Source: Roseovarius aestuarii
GTDB taxonomy: Bacteria; Pseudomonadota; Alphaproteobacteria; Rhodobacterales; Rhodobacteraceae
Direction: 5' to 3'
Length of the DNA: 64,000 nucleotides
NCBI GenBank assembly: GCA_027214255.1
Contig: JAPWHL010000007.1
Coordinates: forward strand, 1 to 64,000
Part shown: piece after piece, positions 9,434 to 17,465 of the stretch
Layout of the letters: every line of letters starts with the position of its first letter
Position numbering within the stretch: the first letter of the stretch is position 1
The notes under the pieces: model-generated
What the model was told of the DNA's origin: nothing
Databases searched by the model: none
Seen by the model: the letters and a program-made list of their open reading frames with translations, nothing else
Position numbers and translations under genes: made by a program

Positions 9434-10666
9434 TCAGGCCGATAGCAAAGATCTACCGTCCATTCCTTCGGTTGGTTCTCCGAGGAAATTGAGAATGGTT
9501 GGCGCGATGTCGACAAGGCAGGTGGGCGCGTCGACCCGGCCTTGCGCCAGGCTGGCGTGCTGCATCGTCAGGAAAGGACGGGTTTCATCCTGCCCCCAGC
9601 CGCCGTGCTGGCCAAAGCCGATACCGCTAAATGCAGGGCCTTCGAATGCAGCCACTCGTTGTCCCGGCACTCCGTAAGCATTGAGACCCTCGCGTCGTGC
9701 CATGTTGACTGCACCAACCAAAGCGCCGCCATGATGGGCATGCAAGCGCGTCAGGCCCTGCCCGGTGGCCACCTCGCCCGCCCACGGGGCCGCTTGAAGC
9801 GCATCAAGAAGGGGGCCTGACTGTTCGAGCGCATAAACCAGAACAGCCGTCCCTTGCGTCGCAAAGGCGATTTTCCCTTGTCGCAAAGCATCGCCAAAGC
9901 CCAAAGACTCCGCCCACGCATGAAGGTCCACCCCCGAGCCGACACATTCTTGCCCGTGGTCCGAACCGACAATCAGCAGAATATCCTCGCCAGCGCGCCT
10001 GCGATCTTCAATGGCCTCCTCGACTTGCGCCACGCATGCATCACTGCGCGCCAATGCGGCGAAATGTTCTGGCGATCCCAATGGTGCTCCGTGGAGTGTC
10101 AGATCTGGATTAGCGAGCCAAAGAACACAGGCCGCTGTATCCGAGCCCACTACATCGTCGATGAAGTGACGGGTCATCAATTCGTCGCCGGACATATCGT
10201 GGCTGACAGCTAATGGGGCCGCATCATGGCCGGATGCATGCCCAAAATCCCGATGGCGAACGGTGCCGTGGCGGTCCGGATCAAGGAATGCCGCAGCCCC
10301 GGCCGATACGTTGGAATACGCGGCAAAGCCGCCACTGTGGCGCAGACGCTGCGCCAGTGTTGGTACATTCAATGCATGGCCTGTGGCCTCTCGCAGGGTG
10401 CGCACAAAGCTATGGGGCGCGACGTCATGAACGGTCAACCTGCCCTCGAAATCAAGCGCCATCCGGTTCCCGTGCAACCCGTGCCGCTGCGGGTAACAGC
10501 CCGTCGCGACACTCGCCGCAGACACCCGGGTAACCGACGGCATGATGGCGCGATGGGAACTTGCGCTGCGCCCTTCGGACACAAGCCGTGCCAATGTGGG
10601 TGTATGTTGCGCGCTGATCCAATCAGGGGCCAACCCATCACAGTTTATGTATACGGCCCGCTTCAT
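9434..10666 (-). CDS. Alkaline-phosphatase-superfamily hydrolase (NPP/phosphodiesterase-like)
   Basis: A 410-residue metal-dependent hydrolase of the type I phosphodiesterase/nucleotide pyrophosphatase group. Metal and catalytic residues visible are Asp10 (NCDGLAPDW), the candidate nucleophile Thr46 (MPSVTRVSAAS), Asp188/His192 (NPDLTLHG), Asp236/His237 (SDHGQE) and a late GQHGGWG. The arrangement parallels that of the neighbouring phosphonoacetate hydrolase, but overall sequence differs, so the substrate is probably a different phosphonate or phosphate ester. Its start overlaps the phosphonoacetate hydrolase stop (ATGA). No signal peptide is seen, implying cytoplasmic action after import. 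Confidence 0.78.
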   Translation of the reverse strand: MKRAVYINCDGLAPDWISAQHTPTLARLVSEGRSASSHRAIMPSVTRVSAASVATGCYPQRHGLHGNRMALDFEGRLTVHDVAPHSFVRTLREATGHALNVPTLAQRLRHSGGFAAYSNVSAGAAAFLDPDRHGTVRHRDFGHASGHDAAPLAVSHDMSGDELMTRHFIDDVVGSDTAACVLWLANPDLTLHGAPLGSPEHFAALARSDACVAQVEEAIEDRRRAGEDILLIVGSDHGQECVGSGVDLHAWAESLGFGDALRQGKIAFATQGTAVLVYALEQSGPLLDALQAAPWAGEVATGQGLTRLHAHHGGALVGAVNMARREGLNAYGVPGQRVAAFEGPAFSGIGFGQHGGWGQDETRPFLTMQHASLAQGRVDAPTCLVDIAPTILNFLGEPTEGMDGRSLLSA

Positions 10667-11859
10667 GACGCATTCCCCGCACCACGAACCAAGCCGTTCA
10701 ACGCCACATCGAACGCATCAAAATTCCGCAAACCAGAGGTGTCAAACCCCGCAGCCACGTTGCGGTTCACAAGGAATGGCACGGGTGTTTCGGCAAACCC
10801 GCCATGCGAGCGCAATGCTCCGTCCAGTGCGTTCAGGTCGTGTTCGGCAGCGGTCGTTCCGAGAACATGCCCCGCATCGGTAATGACGACCAGATCCCCG
10901 ATGCGATCCAAAGGCAGATCAAGCACAGTGGCGGCTTCGACCTTTTGCATGACGCGCTCGACGCCTTCCACTCTCCGCAGCATGTCCGCGAACCCGGCGA
11001 CATCCGCGTCGTCCAAGTAAATGTGAGCCAATCCGCCCAGCGCGCCGTGGTGTTTCACATGTGGGTCTGTGATTGGCAAAATGATGTGCCCGTCAATGCC
11101 CTCGGCCACCAACAAATCCCTAAGCCAGACGGCTGCCGGAGAACCATCGCTGCGGCTTTTGCCATTCATACCGTGGTCCGCCGTCACGACGAGTCGCGCG
11201 CCCATATGATCCAGCGTGCGCAGGCAATCATCTATTGCCGCGTAAAAGGCCAACGCCTCGGGGGCTTCGGGGGCATATGTGTGCTGCATATAGTCGGTTG
11301 TTGACAAGTAAATCAGCTCGGGGCCGCGCTGTTCCAACAGGCGGATGCCGCTCTCGAAAACCGCTAATGTCGACTCGGGGCCATACATGTCCGGTGGTGT
11401 TTGGGGCAGCCACGTGTCGTCGCCACCGGTTTCGATCGCCCGACAATCAGCATCGTCCGGCAAACCATGCCCCAGCAACCGCAGCAGTTTGGCCTTTGCC
11501 GTTACAACGCCGACCTGCACGCCTGCAGCAGCCTGCGCCGCCAAAATCGTGCCGCACCGCAGGAACTCGGGTGAATTCATCATTACGTCCCGGCCGTTTT
11601 CGCTATCGTAAAAGTAATTTCCCGCGATGCCATGTACCGATGGCGCAACCCCCGTAGTGATCGATACATTGTTTGGGTTGGTAAAGCTGGGCATCGCACC
11701 TACCGCAGCAAGATCCTTCATTTCGCCGGTCATAAAGCCGGCGACACCAGCCTCTTTTGCGGCGGCAAGATAGGCCGGATCACTGCCGTCAAAACAGATG
11801 ACGATGGTCGGCTCTTCAGGCCGTGCATAGCTGCGCCCGTTGATTTCAATCCTGCTCAT
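10663..11859 (-). CDS. phnA: Phosphonoacetate hydrolase
   Basis: A 398-residue cytoplasmic hydrolase that cleaves the C-P bond of phosphonoacetate to acetate and phosphate, a zinc enzyme of the alkaline phosphatase superfamily. Family-specific features are ICFDGSDPAYL (metal Asp24), MPSFTNPNNVSI with nucleophile Thr60, YLSTTDYMQH, TADHGMNGK, ITDPHVKHHGALG, and a terminal RSHGG with the last metal His. These closely follow characterised PhnA proteins. It is the first gene of the operon, divergent from the SorC-type regulator. Phosphonoacetate can come from 2-aminoethylphosphonate degradation, but no phnW or phnY is present, so here it may act on directly imported phosphonate. Confidence 0.87.
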   Translation of the reverse strand: MSRIEINGRSYARPEEPTIVICFDGSDPAYLAAAKEAGVAGFMTGEMKDLAAVGAMPSFTNPNNVSITTGVAPSVHGIAGNYFYDSENGRDVMMNSPEFLRCGTILAAQAAAGVQVGVVTAKAKLLRLLGHGLPDDADCRAIETGGDDTWLPQTPPDMYGPESTLAVFESGIRLLEQRGPELIYLSTTDYMQHTYAPEAPEALAFYAAIDDCLRTLDHMGARLVVTADHGMNGKSRSDGSPAAVWLRDLLVAEGIDGHIILPITDPHVKHHGALGGLAHIYLDDADVAGFADMLRRVEGVERVMQKVEAATVLDLPLDRIGDLVVITDAGHVLGTTAAEHDLNALDGALRSHGGFAETPVPFLVNRNVAAGFDTSGLRNFDAFDVALNGLVRGAGNAS

Positions 11860-11933
11860 ATTTCCGCGAATCCTCGATGGCTCATTTGTTCACTCAAGGG
11901 ACTAATGTGCCAATGTTACGTTTTCATGTCGTG

Positions 11934-11962
11934 TTGACGTTTTTGTGCCCCGAAGGCACAAT
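11934..11962 (+). promoter_or_regulatory. Candidate promoter and operator between phnA operon and SorC regulator
   Basis: TTGACG (11934-11939) and CACAAT (11957-11962), spaced 17 bases, form a plausible sigma-70-type promoter for the plus-strand regulator. The spacer holds a perfect inverted repeat, TGTGCC-CCGAA-GGCACA (11944-11960). Further TGTGC half-sites occur at 11906 and 11964. An operator between -35 and -10 would suit autorepression by the SorC-type protein, and the extra half-sites could serve the divergent phnA operon. Confidence 0.5.
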
Positions 11963-11997
11963 TGTGCAAATCACAGGTCAATCACGTGCAGGTGCCC

Positions 11998-12942
11998 ATG
12001 GTCCATGAATCTTCAGATGCTGGCGAAACGAGGCTTATCACCCGTGTTTGTTGGGCTTATTATCGTGAAGGTCTGACGCAAGAGCAGATTGCGGACCGGT
12101 TGGATCTGCCTAGAAAACGCGTCATCCAGCTTTTGGCCCGCGGCCGCAGCAATGGCATTGTCCATATTTCGGTCTCGGGTCGGGACGGGCTGTCACCTGA
12201 ACTGGAACAGGCGTTATGCGAACGGTACGGCCTTCGGGCATCCATTGTGACACCCGCGCCACTTGAGGGCGGGGATATTCGAGAATTGGTCGGGGCCGCG
12301 CTCGGAGATTTTCTTTCAAACCACCTGCGCAATGGCGAACGGATCGGGCTCGGCTGGGGCGGGACAATCCACGCTGCAACGCGCAATCTTCGCCAAGGCT
12401 CTCTTCGGGATATAACAGTAGTGCAGCTGCTGGGCGGCCTTACCCGACGAGCCCGATTTAATCCTTTTGACAACCTATCGCGTTTTGCGTCTGCTCTGGG
12501 TGCAGATTGCAATTACCTACCTGCCCCGATGCTGGCCGATACGGTTGAACAAAAGCACATTTTTGCCGAGAGCCCCCAGATTGCCGAGGTCATGCGATTG
12601 GTCGAGACACTCGATGTGACCGTATTGACCGCAATTGACATGAGCGAGCGTTCGGGGGCGCTGGAATATGGCGTCATTACCAAAGAAGAGTGGCAATCCT
12701 TGAAGCAAGCGAATGTCGTCGGCGACATATGCGGTCACTATCTGGATAAGGACGGAAGACAGGTTGACCATTCCGTGGCCCGCCGAACGCTGAGATCACC
12801 ATTTCAAACCCTTCAGAACGTTGACCGAAGGATTCTTGCGGCTGGGGGAATCCACAAAGCAGACATCGTGCGCGCGGCACTTAGGGCAAAGATGTGCAAC
12901 TTTCTGATTACGGATGAAGCTCTGGCAAAGCACCTTCTTTGA
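11998..12942 (+). CDS. SorC-family transcriptional regulator
   Basis: A 314-residue regulator with an N-terminal helix-turn-helix (about residues 12-45, including YREGLTQEQIADRLDLPRK) and a C-terminal sugar-binding domain (about 55-310; GLGWGGTIHAA is the phosphate-binding loop region). SorC proteins usually sense phosphorylated metabolites and control the adjacent operon. The ATG at 11998 fits the family's N-terminus; a TTG at 11962 would add 12 residues and overlap the promoter. Divergent placement 138 bases from phnA makes it the probable regulator of the phosphonate/TTT operon. The effector is unknown. Confidence 0.85.
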   Translation: MVHESSDAGETRLITRVCWAYYREGLTQEQIADRLDLPRKRVIQLLARGRSNGIVHISVSGRDGLSPELEQALCERYGLRASIVTPAPLEGGDIRELVGAALGDFLSNHLRNGERIGLGWGGTIHAATRNLRQGSLRDITVVQLLGGLTRRARFNPFDNLSRFASALGADCNYLPAPMLADTVEQKHIFAESPQIAEVMRLVETLDVTVLTAIDMSERSGALEYGVITKEEWQSLKQANVVGDICGHYLDKDGRQVDHSVARRTLRSPFQTLQNVDRRILAAGGIHKADIVRAALRAKMCNFLITDEALAKHLL

Positions 12943-13092
12943 TTGAGCAATCAACGCAGCGTTTTGGCAGAACCCTGTTCTCGGGGGCCTCTTCGCCGAA
13001 CCACGTCACCAGATAGGTTGAAAAGAGCAGGTCAACTCCCTGCCCTTTTGCTCGCGCGACAAACACCTTTAATGACGACACGCCTTTTGCAG

Positions 13093-13461
13093 TCAGGCGT
13101 CAGGAGTCGTGCATTCTCTAAGTAATGTTTCCTCTTCGGCAGTATGATCCGCAGCGAGGAAGGACAATGTCGCGTCATCACCCTTGGTATGCCAGCGATA
13201 GCTTGCTTGTTCATCAATGGATACATAGAGCACACCGGATCCAGCGCGCGCTTGCTCCATAGCGATCTGCCGCCCTTCGATCATGGCAACGGCATATGCG
13301 TTTGCGTCGGTCGAGATGTAGGTAACCGGGATTTCAACACCTCGTTCACAAACGTAAGTGACAGTGTCAAATTGCGCCTCGCCGGTCGTTTGCGCAAACA
13401 CGGCGAGAGGCTGCGCAAGGAAAAACATGCCGAACAAATGGCAAGATTTCAGGACTTTCAT
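13093..13461 (-). CDS. MliC-like lysozyme inhibitor, secreted
   Basis: A 122-residue exported protein with a signal peptide (about 1-24, ending VFAQT). It has an MliC-type eight-stranded domain: an initial YVCERGVEIPVTYIS strand pair, a central AVAMIEGRQIAM, YRWHTKGDDATLSFL, and a second Cys near the end (LLRECTT) to pair with the first. MliC/PliC proteins inhibit C-type lysozyme in the periplasm or outer membrane. The signal lacks a clear lipobox. The start at 13461 has a GGAAG ribosome-binding site about ten bases upstream. It is monocistronic, convergent with the SorC-type gene. Confidence 0.7.
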   Translation of the reverse strand: MKVLKSCHLFGMFFLAQPLAVFAQTTGEAQFDTVTYVCERGVEIPVTYISTDANAYAVAMIEGRQIAMEQARAGSGVLYVSIDEQASYRWHTKGDDATLSFLAADHTAEEETLLRECTTPDA

Positions 13462-13481
13462 TAGCGTATCTTCCAAACACT

Positions 13482-13508
13482 AACCGCCGCGACCAGCAGG
13501 CGGTTTTT
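13482..13508 (+). terminator. Intrinsic terminator on plus strand, upstream of mliC-like gene
   Basis: AACCGCC (13482-13488) pairs with GGCGGTT (13499-13505) across a 10-base loop and is followed by a T-run (13504-13508). This is a good Rho-independent terminator for plus-strand transcription. The only plus gene upstream is the SorC-type regulator (ends 12942), so it would end a transcript that runs antisense through the mliC-like gene. On the minus strand it would be a hairpin in the mliC leader without a T-run. Confidence 0.6.
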
Positions 13509-13615
13509 ATTACACAAAAACGGTACCAAAGAGGTTCCGACCTCTTCGGATACTACGACCTTAAGACCATAAAGACTCGCACGACAAGAGTGCATTTATT
13601 GACGTCAGGTCACCC

Positions 13616-14551
13616 CTAGGCATCCGCCGCCATCAGAGCATCAACATGGATGGCAGATGCGCACGCAAGTGCAGACAGGTCATACCCCCCTTCCAGACAG
13701 GACACGACGCGCCCCGATGCATGGGTGGCGGCCAGCGCGCAGATGGCGTGCGTCACCCAACCGAAATCGTCATCCGTCAGGTTCAACTCGGCCAGCGGAT
13801 CATCCTGATGGGCGTCAAACCCCGCCGAGATCAGGATCAACTGGGGCGCGAACGCATCCACGGCTGGCAGAACCTGTGTCTCAAGCGCCCGCCGGAATGC
13901 AGCGCTGCCCGCGCCGCCTGACAGGGCGACATTCACCACATTTCCGGCAATTCCGGTCTCGGAAGGATCACCCGTTCCCGGAAACAGCGGCATCTGATGG
14001 GTCGAACAGAACAGGATGCGCTCATCGTTTTGCACCAGATCCTGTGTGCCATTGCCGTGATGCACGTCGAAATCCACGATGGCGACACGGTCCAGCCCAT
14101 AATGCTCCAACGCATGTTTGGCCGCGATGGCAACCGTGCCCAGCAAGCAAAATCCCATCGGCATCTGTTCTTCCGCGTGATGGCCGGGCGGGCGCGTCGC
14201 GACAAAGGCGTTGCGCGCCTCGCCCGCCATGACCATATCCACGGCGCGCACTGCCCCCCCGACACCGCGCAACGCTGCGTTCAATGACGCAGGAGACATC
14301 CACGTATCAGGATCCAGCGGGGCAAGACCCTTGCGCGGCAAGCTGGCACGCAACCTGTCCAGATGCGCCTGCGGGTGGGCGCGCAGCACTTCGGCCTCCG
14401 TGGCCAACGGTGCCTCGACCCGCATCAGGGGCTTATCCGCCAGCGCGTCCAACACATGTTGCAACCGCGCCACTTGTTCGGGGTGCCCGTCCGGCATGAT
14501 ATGATTAAGACAATCCGCATGCGTAATCAGGGCAGTTGTCGGAACAGTCAT
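13616..14551 (-). CDS. Histone deacetylase family protein
   Basis: A 311-residue zinc-dependent deacetylase/amidohydrolase of the HDAC/acetylpolyamine amidohydrolase/AcuC superfamily. Visible motifs are RPPGHHAE (catalytic His pair), VDFDVHHGNGTQ (zinc Asp and His), STHQMPLFPGTG, and SAGFDAHQDDPL (second zinc Asp), ending with ECLEGGYD-like SCLEGGYDLSAL. The start at 14551 (MTVPTTALITH) fits the family; longer frames extend into the divergent mscS promoter region. Bacterial members deacetylate lysine side chains or acetylated polyamines, and the sequence does not decide between these. It is divergent from the MscS gene. Confidence 0.88.
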   Translation of the reverse strand: MTVPTTALITHADCLNHIMPDGHPEQVARLQHVLDALADKPLMRVEAPLATEAEVLRAHPQAHLDRLRASLPRKGLAPLDPDTWMSPASLNAALRGVGGAVRAVDMVMAGEARNAFVATRPPGHHAEEQMPMGFCLLGTVAIAAKHALEHYGLDRVAIVDFDVHHGNGTQDLVQNDERILFCSTHQMPLFPGTGDPSETGIAGNVVNVALSGGAGSAAFRRALETQVLPAVDAFAPQLILISAGFDAHQDDPLAELNLTDDDFGWVTHAICALAATHASGRVVSCLEGGYDLSALACASAIHVDALMAADA

Positions 14552-14678
14552 GATGAAGCGGCCTTTAGGTTGGGTCATTCTGTGCGGTGGCATCCCGCAC
14601 TCCAATCCAAACGCGAAACCGGTGGACTGTCCAGTGCAGGCTTGCCGCGAGGCGCGGGTCTGTGCCATCCTCGGCGTC

Positions 14679-16103
14679 ATGTCGCAACTGATCATACCCG
14701 GCCTCGGTGCCCTGACCGCGAAAATTGCCGCGCAGGCCACGACCGAGGCCCCTAGCGAACTGGTACGGGAAATCGCCCTAGGCCTGTGGATTCAGGTCCA
14801 TACCTTTGCCACTGGGCTGTTGCGGCCATGGAATGCGTATCAAATCTTGATCGCGATGGGCCTGTTTTTATTGGCGCATCTGCTACGTCAAGTACTGGCA
14901 CCGCAATTACACGCATGGCTGCGCAAGCGCGAAGGCTGGCCAAAATGGCGCATTCGCTACCTTCTGTTGATCCACAAACGCCTGCGATTGATGCTGTTCG
15001 TCCTGCTGACATGGTCCACCTATGGCCTGATGCAGGCAATGACATGGCCCAGCCGCTCCTATCTGATTGGAATTATCGCCAGTTTGGCTTTGGCATGGCT
15101 GCTTATTGCTCTAGTCACCCGGCTGATCGCCAATAGCGCGCTGCGCGGCGTGGTGCGCTATGCCGGGTGGATTTGGGCCACATTGATCATCCTCGGCCTA
15201 ACGGATGAGACACAAACCCTGCTGGACGGTCTGGCGGTACATTTGGGCGAGACCCGCCTGTCGGTATGGATACTGGTTCAGGCGATATTCGTTCTGGGTG
15301 TGCTGTTTTTCGGCGCGCGGATCATTTCAACCACCAGTTCCAGCCAAATACGACGCAACGACGAGATTTCACCCTCGATGCAGGTGCTGGCGGTCAAACT
15401 GTTGCAAACGGTTTTGTATGGCTCGGCCTTTTTTATCGGGCTACGCACCGTTGGCGTCGATCTGGGCGGGTTGGCGTTTTTGTCCGGTGCGATTGGTCTG
15501 GGCCTGGGTTTTGGCCTGCAAAAGGTCGTGTCCAATCTGGTCTCTGGCGTGATCATCCTGTTGGACAAATCGATCAAGCCCGGCGACGTCATCAGCCTGG
15601 GCGACACGTTTGGCTGGATCAATGCACTGGGCGCGCGCTATGTCAGTGTCGTCACCCGTGACGGTAAGGAATATCTGATCCCGAACGAAGATTTGATCAC
15701 CGGGCAGGTGGTCAACTGGTCCCATTCCAACGAATTCGTGCGGTTGGATATCTTTTTTGGCACGGCTTATGACGACGACCCCCACAAGGTACGCGCCATC
15801 GCGATAGAAGCCGCCGCAAGCGTGCCTCGCGTCCTTAGCATGAAGGCCCCTGTGTGCCATATCGTCGGCTTTGGCGACAGTAGCGTGGATTACATCCTGC
15901 GATTCTGGATCACGGACCCCACGGGCGGGCTGACGAACATTCGCGGCAATGTCTATCTGGCCCTATGGGACGCATTTCAGGAAAACGGCATCTCGATTCC
16001 CTTCCCGCAGCGCGAGGTGCGCATGCTGCAAGACGGTGACAAAGCGGCGCAATCCCCCCGAAAACCAACGCCCGAAACTGGGCCGCCCCGCTCCAACCCG
16101 TGA
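14679..16103 (+). CDS. MscS-family mechanosensitive ion channel
   Basis: A 474-residue inner-membrane channel of the small-conductance mechanosensitive family. Several hydrophobic helices (about residues 45-245) precede the MscS core. The pore-lining helix contains GAIGLGLGFGLQKVVSN and is followed by LVSGVIILLDKSIKPGDVI and the beta domain (EYLIPNEDLITGQVVNWS). Length exceeds the 286 residues of E. coli MscS because of extra N-terminal helices. It opens under membrane tension to release solutes after osmotic downshock. The start at 14679 (MSQLIIPG) is preferred; upstream in-frame codons read through the divergent intergenic region. Confidence 0.88.
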   Translation: MSQLIIPGLGALTAKIAAQATTEAPSELVREIALGLWIQVHTFATGLLRPWNAYQILIAMGLFLLAHLLRQVLAPQLHAWLRKREGWPKWRIRYLLLIHKRLRLMLFVLLTWSTYGLMQAMTWPSRSYLIGIIASLALAWLLIALVTRLIANSALRGVVRYAGWIWATLIILGLTDETQTLLDGLAVHLGETRLSVWILVQAIFVLGVLFFGARIISTTSSSQIRRNDEISPSMQVLAVKLLQTVLYGSAFFIGLRTVGVDLGGLAFLSGAIGLGLGFGLQKVVSNLVSGVIILLDKSIKPGDVISLGDTFGWINALGARYVSVVTRDGKEYLIPNEDLITGQVVNWSHSNEFVRLDIFFGTAYDDDPHKVRAIAIEAAASVPRVLSMKAPVCHIVGFGDSSVDYILRFWITDPTGGLTNIRGNVYLALWDAFQENGISIPFPQREVRMLQDGDKAAQSPRKPTPETGPPRSNP

Positions 16104-16244
16104 CCAAAGGGCCGCAGGCGGCGACTTGCCGCTATTACTTGGTGTCACGCTTCATTGAAAACCCCGGCTTGGGTTGCTATTTTAACTTATGCCCAGCGCC
16201 GGGGCATTGGCCGGTGCGCAACGCAGGAGGACATTGTCCTGTCC

Positions 16245-16661
16245 ATGACAACCGACGCGGCCCGCGCCACCGATCCGGCGGCGCCCGCAATGGCACAACA
16301 CAACGGCAACGTCACCCGCGCAAGCAGCGACGAACAGCTTACCCGAATTCTCAAATCGCTGGACGATGACAAGGCCGAGGAGATCATCCAGATCGACCTG
16401 CGCGGCAAGTCTTCGATCGGGGATTATATGGTGATCTGTTCAGGACGCTCGACGCGGCAAGTGAACGCCATCGCCGAAAAGCTGATGGATCGCCTCAAGC
16501 AAGAGCTGAACGTGCCCGCACGCAGCGAAGGCAAGGAAACCGGCGATTGGGTTCTGATTGATACCGGCGATGTTATCGTCCACGTCTTTCGCCCCGAAGT
16601 CCGCGACTTTTATCAGCTGGAAAAGATGTGGCTGCCTGCTGACGCGCAACCACAGTCCTGA
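16245..16661 (+). CDS. rsfS: Ribosomal silencing factor RsfS
   Basis: A 138-residue RsfS/Iojap protein that binds uL14 and blocks subunit joining when nutrients are scarce. The core (about residues 28-130) includes KAEEIIQIDLRGKSSIGDYMVICSGRS, WVLIDTGDVIVHVF and FYQLEKMW. A near-perfect AGGAGG (16225-16230) lies 14 bases upstream of the ATG at 16245, a slightly long spacing. It abuts rlmH directly (TGA followed by ATG), the order usual in alphaproteobacteria. Confidence 0.92.
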   Translation: MTTDAARATDPAAPAMAQHNGNVTRASSDEQLTRILKSLDDDKAEEIIQIDLRGKSSIGDYMVICSGRSTRQVNAIAEKLMDRLKQELNVPARSEGKETGDWVLIDTGDVIVHVFRPEVRDFYQLEKMWLPADAQPQS

Positions 16662-17132
16662 ATGCGGCTGCATATTTGTGCCGTAGGCCGGATGCGTCCG
16701 GGCCCCGAACGTGACCTTATCGACGATTATGTCACGCGGCTTGAACGCACCGGACGGGCGCTGGGGCTGGGGCCGGTCAGCATCACCGAAGTCGAAGACA
16801 AAAAGGGCGGCGGCATGTCCGCCGAGGCAACCCTATTGGAGCGCGCCTTGCCCCAAGGCGCGCTACGCGTGGCGCTGGATGAGCGCGGCACGGTGATGAC
16901 GTCACCCAAGTTCGCCGATCGCCTTGCCGGATGGCGTGACGATGGGCGCGGCGATCTGGCCTTTGTTATCGGGGGCGCGGACGGGATCGCGCCAGACCTG
17001 CGAGCCAGTATGGATTTTTCGCTGTCTTTTGGCAAAATGGTCTGGCCGCATATGCTGGTACGCGTGATGCTCAGCGAACAATTGTACCGCGCCGCGACCA
17101 TTCTGGCCGGTGGTCCCTATCACCGCACGTGA
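16662..17132 (+). CDS. rlmH: 23S rRNA (pseudouridine-1915-N3)-methyltransferase RlmH
   Basis: A 156-residue SPOUT-class methyltransferase that methylates pseudouridine 1915 in 23S rRNA helix 69. The C-terminal knot motifs FVIGGADGIAPDL and MLVRVMLSEQLYRAATILAGGPYH are diagnostic. Length matches the family (about 155). It starts on the base after the rsfS stop codon, implying cotranslation. Confidence 0.95.
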   Translation: MRLHICAVGRMRPGPERDLIDDYVTRLERTGRALGLGPVSITEVEDKKGGGMSAEATLLERALPQGALRVALDERGTVMTSPKFADRLAGWRDDGRGDLAFVIGGADGIAPDLRASMDFSLSFGKMVWPHMLVRVMLSEQLYRAATILAGGPYHRT

Positions 17133-17465
17133 AACATAATGCGGGCCAGCCCGAGCAAACCGAATCGCAGTCTACCTGCTTAGCCCGAATGGGCCCAATC
17201 CAAAGCCGCCCTTGATGTCGCGCGGCAATCGCCAGCGAATTCGCCGCCCGTTACCAGATGGAAATCAACAAAAAGGCACGGCCCACGCCCCCTCCGTCCG
17301 GTCAAGCCTCATCACATTTTGATTGATTCCAAACTGTTAACGTTAACATAGTATCAACTCCCTCAGACCTTCTGTAGAGTGGCAATCCAAGGGGATGACT
17401 AAAGCTGTTTGCGCTGTCTTGGCTCAGGGAACGCGCAATGTGGCTTTAAATGCCGGGAGCAAATT
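17133..17465. other. Intergenic region upstream of gpmI
   Basis: 333 bases with no recognisable gene. The last 140 bases turn AT-rich and contain a perfect 14-bp palindrome (listed separately), so this part is probably the gpmI promoter region. A -35/-10 pair could not be assigned with confidence; TTGATT occurs at 17319 and 17323. Confidence 0.5.
17335..17348. promoter_or_regulatory. Perfect 14-bp palindrome, LacI-type operator candidate
   Basis: TGTTAACGTTAACA at 17335-17348 is fully self-complementary with a central CG, the architecture of LacI/GalR-family operators. It lies about 120 bases before the gpmI start. A LacI-type regulator of central carbon metabolism could bind it; no such regulator gene is in the window. 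Confidence 0.45.

Noticed and set aside
17264..17274. Single ATCAACAAAAA like the DeoR half-sites
   Set aside because: Isolated, unphased copy in the gpmI upstream region; likely chance.
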